Below, piece by piece: positions 57,714 to 64,000 of a stretch of DNA of 64,000 nt. The notes below the pieces were generated by a model, which worked only from the letters and a program-made list of their open reading frames with translations, searched no databases and was not told the DNA's origin. Source of the DNA: Luzula sylvatica (Eukaryota; Streptophyta; Magnoliopsida; Poales; Juncaceae); assembly GCA_946800325.1 (NCBI GenBank), contig OX326960.1, positions 38,819,842 through 38,883,841 of the forward strand, read 5' to 3'. The translations under genes were made by a program, and so were the position numbers. Position 1 is the stretch's first letter, and the number at the start of each line of letters is the position of its first letter.

Positions 57714-60174
57714 TCATTTGGGGCTTTTCTTCCAAAGACCGCTCATCCTCCGCAACACGCTCCCGCTCTTCTTCTTCGGGCTTTCGAACTCCAAATCATC
57801 GGAGAACGGCGAGTTCATCATCTTCCCCGCGATCGAATTATAATCCGCATCCAACGATCCGGATCGCTCCATCAACCTCCCGTTGTTGTTGTTTCCACCG
57901 ACGCCGCTCAACGCTGCCGCTGCGGCCTCGGCTGCCTTCCTCCATTGGTCGGATTGGACCCTCAGCCTTTTCAATTCCGCCTCCATTTCTGAGCTCACCA
58001 CTTGTGCTGCGTCAAGTTGCTCCGCCACCCTAAAATACAAATTAAATATCATAAAAATTAGATTTATATTATATCAAATAAAATATAGTATAACAGACAA
58101 AAAAAACAAATTAAATAATGTAAGAATAAATGAAAAATAAAAATAAAGTAATAGAAATATAAGTACGATAAAACAAAATTAGTATAAATGTAAACAAAAC
58201 AAAAAAAATATATTTATGTTAAATAAAATAAAATAAATGATATACATTTAAATCCCAATAATGAATATAAGTAAAATAATATACTATACATTAAATAAGG
58301 GTATTTGGGGTATGACTTTTTTTTCAATTCTTATTGGAATTAATAAGTGTATTTTGGGTATTTTCCATTGCAATGCTCAAATAAAAAACTAATTTTCATT
58401 AACAAAATAAGAAAAGATCTAATTAATTATAAATGCCCAAAATATCCTTTTAAATGAAAAGTACAAAGTAAACGAAAAAATATATAATTATTGATTAATA
58501 CCTGGCGGCCCTGCGACTACTTTTGTCAGCTTCTTCGGTCACGTAATTCAGTCGCATTTTAACGTCTTGTTCGGCTGCTTTGGCAAGTTCGAGCTCTGAC
58601 AAGGCGGTTTCGCATTTCTTCAAACTCTCATTTTCTTTCTTCATGATTTCGTTCTTGAGGGTTTCGTTTTCTTCTAGAAGGTTCTGTAGCTCTGTTTCTT
58701 TGTCCATCAGGTTGCCTTTGAGTTCCGTCACGTCGATTATGGAGTCTGTTAACTCTGTTTCTTTCTTATCTTCTAGAAGCTTCTTTAGATTGTCGAGCTC
58801 GGCATTTTTGTTTCGGAGTTCGAGCTCGAGTTCGTACGATTTTTCTTCCCACTCGGTCATGGTTTGAATTTTCAAACCATTTTCACTCTGTTCTTCCAGA
58901 TTTAATCTCAGCCGCTCGATCTCAGCCCTCAAAAGGAAGCTCTCGTCAACTCCATTTTCTTCTTTAATCTCGTTCGTCAAATGGTTAATGGTTTCTTCCA
59001 GTGATTTCACTTTAGTACTGGACATCTCCAGTTCCGTCTCTTTCAAGCAAATCGACTCTTGCAATTTCTCAATGGCTTGTTTGGCAATCTCAAGCTGTTG
59101 CTCTCTCTCTTCGGATTCTTCCTTGGCTTCTATCTCACTCTTCTCGATCTCTTGAACACGAAGTTTCAAGCTTGCGACGGTGTCGACTTGAGCCTCCATT
59201 TCTTTCTTAAAAATTTGGAACTCTGTTTTGGTCTCTTCGTAAAGTTTGGTTTGGGTTTTCTCTGCTTCGTTCATGGCTTCGAGTTGTTGTTTCAAAATTT
59301 GAATTTCGGTTAAATCGTTTGAATGCTGGTTTTGCATGGCTTCAAGCTCCGATTCCCATGCTCTATCTCTCTCCTAGTTTTTTTAAAAGAAAAAACTAGA
59401 TTAAACCAATTGTTTGACAAAAAAATTGAAAATATTTTCAATCTAATTTTATATGTGATGATACCTGAGAGATTTGTTTGAGTTCTTGAAGACGGGATTC
59501 TTCGGCAGAAGAGAAATCTGCCAGCTGGCGCTGCGATTCGTCCACCTTAGCAGTGAGTGCCGCAATCTCCTGTTTGGCCTCCTCTGCTTCCTGTGTGGCC
59601 TTCGCGTGGCATGTCTCTGACGATGCCAGATCCTCCTTGGTCTTCTTCAGCTCTTCTTTCACACTGCTTAGTTGGGATTCTAACTCTGCTATCTTACTCG
59701 GCCTCTTCTTCTACACAAAAGAGAAAAAAATTTGAAAGGGTTTAGGGTTTAAGGAATAAGATGAGTAAATGAGAACTACCTCTTTGGCTGGGCTGCGAGG
59801 GGAGCGGCGATCAGAAACTTTGGGGCTTTTTTCAGAGGAGGCCCGTGCTGAGGTGGCGCCTGAGGATCGAGGCGTTGCGGCCGGAGAAGCCTTCTGAGGA
59901 ATCTCGACGGTCGGTCCATTCCTTCTCATTACAAAGAATGAAAAATAATCAAATTCAAATTCTAGGGTTTGAAATTTTGAAGCTTCTTTTAAGGAGACAA
60001 AGCACGCTAGTAGTCTAGTAATGTACTGTTTAGCAGACCAACTTATAAGATGTATTTAATAAAACAACACAGAAGGATTCCACTTAATACTGTTTAGTGT
60101 ACTGAAAATATAATATTCATTTTGAACCCTACATTATTTAATATTTGTCATTACCTTGTTTTTGGGGTCTGCAT
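57714..60174 (-). CDS. ICR/RIP family interactor of constitutive active ROPs
   Basis: Coiled-coil scaffold that links active ROP GTPases to microtubules or exocyst partners in cell polarity. Five coding exons keep frame: 60174-60155, 59924-59780, 59710-59465, 59373-58502 and 58029-57714; 532 aa. The first exon holds only 20 coding bases (MQTPKTR with a split arginine codon), matching the family's MQTPK opening; an in-frame ATG at 59929 lies in the intron end and is rejected. A Ser/Pro/Arg-rich basic segment (8-55) is followed by [14 protein letters not shown] (56 on), then continuous coiled coil to about 450. QWRKAAEAA begins at 456 and the tail ends GLWKKSPK, the conserved C-terminal basic motif. 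Length suggests the longer ICR2/ICR3/ICR4 type rather than ICR1. Confidence 0.93.
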
Positions 60175-61130
60175 GGTTGTCTTGACACTTTAATCCTTCT
60201 CTCGTACCGTAAACCCTGTTCAACAATAAAGCAAAGAAGGTTAAAAAAAAACATTGTTTATTCAGTGGTATAGTCAAAAAAGGGTATTTTTACATGAAAA
60301 GGGTAAAAAGTAAGAATCTTTGATTTCCTACGCAATTTAATAAATTATTAAGCGAGTAACTCGGACAATAGAAAAACAAACAATTAATAAGTGGCCATTG
60401 AAGACACAAGATGGGCAAGAACCAATCCAATGGAAAGATCTCATTATTACCAAAATGGCCTTTATTTGCTAAAGAAAGGACTTGAACGTGAGGGCTATAA
60501 TGGTCATTATGCATGGGTAAACAGTAAAAAGGAGTCAAAAGAAGCACAGACTGCACTATGCACAATTACTGAGGAGCCTCCATTGATTGGCTAATTCAAT
60601 AAAATAATCAATAATCAATTTTTAAAGGACCAATAATGGAAAAAATAATTTAAATCCCTAAAAATTAGGAGAAAAAAAGTTGCAAAAAAGGCTAGAGATA
60701 GAAAAAAAATGTTTTTGATTTTCTTTCTACTAAACTTTTTTCCACGTTTGAACAAAAAAAATTCTGAATAAAAGCTAAAAAATAAAAAAAAACTTAATCC
60801 CCAAAACAAACAAAACCTACATTTTGTTCTTTCTCTCTAATCACTAAAGAAAAACCTGTTCATTATGCTCATAAAAATATCTACTCGATTAAAAATAGCG
60901 CAAAAATTAGAGAAAATAATCAATATACACCGACCGTTCTTTCTTCTCTCCTGCTCTTCACTGGTTTCTTCTTCTTTTGAAATTTCTACTGTACCACACA
61001 CACACTCGCCCACTATTCACTCACAGTCTTTTCCTCTCTCTCTCTCTCTCGCTCTCACAGGGTTTAGGTACCGTAAAAAAGGGAGGTATTGGAGAGAAGA
61101 GAAGCTCAATAAATGAAAGCGATATAACCT
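60175..61130 (-). promoter_or_regulatory. Upstream region of ICR, probable 5' UTR and leader intron
   Basis: On the minus strand a likely acceptor, TTGCTTTATTGTTGAACAG, lies at about 60217-60235, just before GGTTTACGGTACGAGAG and the start codon. This suggests a leader intron with a first non-coding exon farther upstream. The GA-rich stretch at 61035-61060 (minus strand) is a candidate for that exon. None of the frames on the plus strand here resembles a protein family. Confidence 0.4.
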
Positions 61131-62224
61131 AAGTTTATCTTGACATTGCTAATTCTACTCTATTTTTTTTCACTTATACGTGGCATCGTTCCACTACTAA
61201 TTACTAATGAATAGTAAAAAAAGGTAAATTTAATTAGTACAGAGAGTATAGTAGAGCACAAGTCTCGAAATGAAATGGAAGAGATTTTGTCGCGATTAAC
61301 AATTTCATTTCTTAAGTAACGTGGCTTGTGATTAGTGGCCGGTCCATGGTAGACCGGTAGTATATAGATAGTTTAAACTTTGTTCTAACTTGTAAGTTGT
61401 CCTTGTTTGTTTGCAATGCAGTCCTCAAATTCAAAATTTAAAAATAGAATCCAATGGAGCCCACTTAACTCACCTTGAAAACGTCAGAAATTTAATTTGT
61501 TCATAAAATCATTCATGTCATTTACGATTTACCCATATTTTCACACGGAAATACATTATATTTATTGAAACCATTTAAATAATATAAAATTCATAAAAAG
61601 TAGTTGTTAAAGATAAAACCATGGAAATGGAAAAACCTTGCATTGTATTTGTAGCGAAAGTAACATCACTTTAGTGCTAGGGTTTACCTTGCTTGCTTTG
61701 GAATTAAAGCAACTCATTATAGTTGGTCTTTTGATTAAAAGATTTTTTTTCAAAAAGAAAAAGCAATAAAAAATAATAACTTTGTAAAATTATCTTTACG
61801 ACATGGTTGACAATTAAGAATTTGATTCATACAGTTAATCTATATGATCATTTATTTATTTTAAAGAAATTTAGAAAGACATGGCATTCCTCTTCCAATT
61901 ACGTTTTTTATAAATTCATAGCTAATATTTTTCAAATGCTTCTCTAACCTATAAAAGAAAATAAATGGGCTTTTAATAACAATTTTGAATTGATGCAATA
62001 TTAACTCATTTTTACGAATTATATTATAATTATAATTATAATTATAATCAAGATAAAGCCCACAAAAATGTTAATACCCTATAAAGACAAAAATCAGAAA
62101 TAACATGTACATGTACTGGGTCAATGGCAACTCAATAATTTTTTGGGCTTTCGACAAAATTATCATTTATGTTGTAATTTAATTTTAATAAGCATTCGTG
62201 TAATTTAATTTAATTTTAATACCC
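61131..62224. other. Intergenic, no gene recognised
   Basis: AT-rich, with a short (TTATAA)n microsatellite at about 62022-62048 and a small GGCCGGTCC...GGACCGG-type hairpin near 61338-61360. Nothing else seen. Confidence 0.45.
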
Positions 62225-62707
62225 TACTAAGTATAATTACATTAATAAATATCTTTTAACCATTAGTTTTTATTTTCATTCTTTTTATATGTATATTTAT
62301 AGTTTCATTATCTTTTATTTTTAAATATTTTGAAGGTGCGTTTGTTTATTTTATTATCATTTGTTGTTAGTTTTTCATGAAAAAATAATAAATATATATT
62401 AAAATCAAATAACTATAACATATAATAATAATTTTTTTGAAATTATTACGTGCTAAAAAAAATTTATAAATTTTTTTAAAATTAATAAAAAATTACGAGA
62501 AATAGTTTTTTTAACTATCAAATATGAAAATAAAAAAGGGTATTTTGGTCCAAAAAATATTTAACTCCATCCAAAGTTAAATTTAATCCCTATAGGGGTG
62601 TATTTGAAAATAAAAATTTGGTTTGAGAGATTTTTTTGGAGTTTCGAAAAAGATAGGGTTTTTGTTACAATACCCAAAAAATTAGGGGTTTTTCTGAAAA
62701 TTTCCTC
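62225..62707. mobile_element. Decayed MULE-type element, relative of 3.5-5.5 kb
   Basis: The right TIR is clear: GGGTATTTTGGTCC, TTTGAAAATAAAAATTTGG, AAAAAGATAGGGTTTTTG and a TCTGAAAATTTCC end near 62705. Interior words also match 3.8-4.2 kb. The left terminus is not recognisable. Because it lacks the 1.15-kb insert, it serves as the unfilled reference for the nested element at 4206-5357. Confidence 0.6.
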
Positions 62708-63288
62708 ATCAATTATCATCCCTTTGTTCGGCCCAAATATTTTTAATTTTTGATATTTTAGTCGTATATTGGATTCAAAAGTAAATAACGGATCAGATTA
62801 TTTGTTATGGCCCAAATATTTTATCAATGCTTATACTATGGGCTGTATTGAGCTAACATCCAGAATGTATGTGTACCGCAGTAAGAATAACAGTCCACCA
62901 ATCAAATGTAGCCGGTAATATTACCGCTTCTACAATTACTCCAATTTTCATATATACACCCGGTCTACAATATTCCCAATTATCAGTAACTCGGTGTACA
63001 TACACCATGTCCACGATAATACTTAACTTCCTTCACAGCCTCTGTTTATTTTCTCTGTCCTAAAATTTCGAATTTCTATCTTCTCTCTCGAGAACACAAA
63101 GAAACCAAAAAACAAGGTAATCGATTTTATATTTTTTCGTGTATTTCTCAACGTTTTTCATATAGTATGGTGAAGAAGTTTTGTCTCTTTCCGTAAGTAA
63201 TCATTTGGGTTTTCTTCTTTCTAGGGTTTCCTCTTTTGTCAAGCCCTGAACGGCTAAACCTCGAAGCAAGTTTCAACCATCTTCGGCG
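62708..63288 (+). promoter_or_regulatory. Promoter and 5' UTR of the PWWP gene
   Basis: A probable leader intron runs 63117-63224 (AACAAG|GTAATCG ... TTTCTTTCTAG|GGTTTCC), preceded by a CT-rich leader at 63058-63090. Splicing would also remove the upstream ATG at 63169. The frame at 62869-63063 shows no protein-family features. Confidence 0.45.
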
Positions 63289-63584
63289 ATGGCTACCAAC
63301 TCATCTGAGGAAGATCAAGCCGTAGCCCAAAACCCAGAATCCCCTCCAAGGGATTCATCATCATCGGAAGAAGAAGAACCCAAACCAGAAATGGAGATAG
63401 AAATCAAAACCCCCAAAACCCGTCGAAGCAAGCTTCAACCATCTTCGGCGATGGCTACCAACTCATCTGAGGAAGATCAAGCCGTAGCCCAAAACCCAGA
63501 ATCCCCTCCAAGGGATTCATCATCATCGGAAGAAGAAGAACCCAAACCAGAAATGGAGATAGAAATCGAAACCCCCAAAACCCG
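63261..63584 (+). repeat. 162-bp in-frame tandem duplication across the PWWP gene start
   Basis: TCGAAGCAAG at 63261 recurs at 63423. The two 162-bp units (63261-63422 and 63423-63584) differ at only two positions that I could find. The first unit contains 28 bases of former leader plus the first 134 bases of the coding region. Because 162 is 54 codons, the second start codon (63451) stays in frame with the first (63289). Confidence 0.92.
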
Positions 63585-64000
63585 TGGAAGACCGAAGAAA
63601 ACCCGAAAAGAAAATGATTCGGTTACTGAGAGTGGGAAGTTATCTTACTCTTCTTCGTTTCAGGAGGAGACGAAAGGGAGGTTTGCAGTACCGGACTTGG
63701 TATGGGGCAAGGTGAGGAGTCATCCATGGTGGCCGGGTCAGATTTTCGACCCGTCTGACGCGTCAGAGCTCGCTTTAAAACATCGCAACAAGAACAATCT
63801 TTTGGTTGCTTATTTCGGCGATAAAACCTTTGCTTGGAACGATTCGTCTGTTCTAAAACCGTTCCAAACCAATTTCTCTAAGATGGACAAACAGTGCAAG
63901 ACCGAGGCTTTCGTTACAGCTGTCGACGTCTCATTGGCCGAGATATCTAGACGCGTCGATTTCGCCTTGTCATGCTCTTGTTTCGGTCCAGAGATAAGTA
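63289..64000 (+). CDS. PWWP-domain protein (PDP-like), 5' part, runs off the window
   Basis: Nuclear chromatin reader; plant PDP proteins work with FVE/MSI5 and PRC2 at H3K36/H3K27-methylated chromatin. The open frame from 63289 continues past the edge (237 codons visible). Residues 1-108 are an acidic/Ser-rich low-complexity region made of two near-identical 54-residue units. RGRPKK at 99-104 is an AT-hook-like motif. The PWWP domain begins around GRFAVPDLVWGKV (130 on) with the signature SHPWWPGQ at 144-151, followed by FGDKTFAWN, which supplies aromatic-cage positions. Start choice: 63289 is the first ATG after the probable leader intron. The ATG at 63451 is the ancestral start moved inward by the duplication and remains an alternative. 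Confidence 0.9.
   Translation, partial: MATNSSEEDQAVAQNPESPPRDSSSSEEEEPKPEMEIEIKTPKTRRSKLQPSSAMATNSSEEDQAVAQNPESPPRDSSSSEEEEPKPEMEIEIETPKTRGRPKKTRKENDSVTESGKLSYSSSFQEETKGRFAVPDLVWGKVRSHPWWPGQIFDPSDASELALKHRNKNNLLVAYFGDKTFAWNDSSVLKPFQTNFSKMDKQCKTEAFVTAVDVSLAEISRRVDFALSCSCFGPEIS

Noticed and set aside
57705..58140. Plus-strand frames opposite ICR exons (also 58580-59735)
   Set aside because: Antisense shadows of the coiled-coil coding sequence (Ser/Leu/Phe-rich), with no independent evidence.
59711..59929. ICR start at the ATG at 59929
   Set aside because: The ATG spans the intron border (ATGAG|A). The spliced MQTPKTR exon at 60155-60174 joins in frame and matches the known family N terminus.
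61338..61362. Hairpin with CCGGTC / GACCGG arms as a regulatory RNA element
   Set aside because: The arms are only six bases, there is no second copy, and there is no transcript context.

Overview
The window is nuclear DNA from a dicot plant. It is AT-rich, its genes have short introns with GT-AG borders, and their products belong to plant families: LOB domain, plant tetraspanin, UFMylation-linked C53/CDK5RAP3, RCI2/PMP3, ICR/RIP ROP effector and PWWP. The intergenic DNA holds plant-type SINEs, Mutator-like elements (MULEs), MITEs, Helitron ends and LTR fragments. I cannot name the species; nothing here is bacterial or organellar.

Layout. 0-6.3 kb: nested transposons, with a SINE split by a 997-bp solo LTR and a MULE-type element split by another insertion. 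6.47-7.2 kb: an LBD1/LBD11-like transcription factor (+). 8.1-14.7 kb: a transposon-rich stretch with two large foldback structures. 14.98-16.14 kb: a TET3-like tetraspanin (-). 20.5-45.2 kb: one uninterrupted tandem satellite block of about 199 monomers of 124 bp, mostly arranged as A/B dimers of 248 bp. 45.2-47.95 kb: older, diverged monomers (about 133 bp) of the same family, first inverted and then direct. 48.07-50.33 kb: C53/CDK5RAP3 (-, nine exons), divergent from RCI2 (+, 50.73-51.03 kb). 52.1-57.1 kb: a 2.47-kb MULE, a 1.36-kb MULE carrying a broken plant mobile domain (PMD/MAIN-like) gene, and a copia remnant. 57.7-60.2 kb: an ICR gene (-). 63.29 kb to the edge: a PWWP-domain gene (+) with a fresh in-frame duplication at its N terminus.

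The host genes look like unrelated single-copy genes and do not form a pathway. The only tight pair is C53 and RCI2, whose start codons lie 401 bp apart head to head.

The most unusual structures are: (1) the satellite block, with a homogenised dimeric core, several scales of internal duplication, and an inverted, decayed edge that stops about 45 bp from a gene's poly(A) signal; (2) a MULE in which a PMD gene fragment is bracketed by about ten copies of one short palindrome, with a near-intact unfilled copy of its target site 2 kb away; (3) a second MULE with similar terminal sequence but a different private palindrome; (4) a 162-bp duplication that turned former 5' UTR into coding sequence in the PWWP gene. 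All boundaries, splice sites and repeat periods were read by eye from the sequence; no database search was possible.
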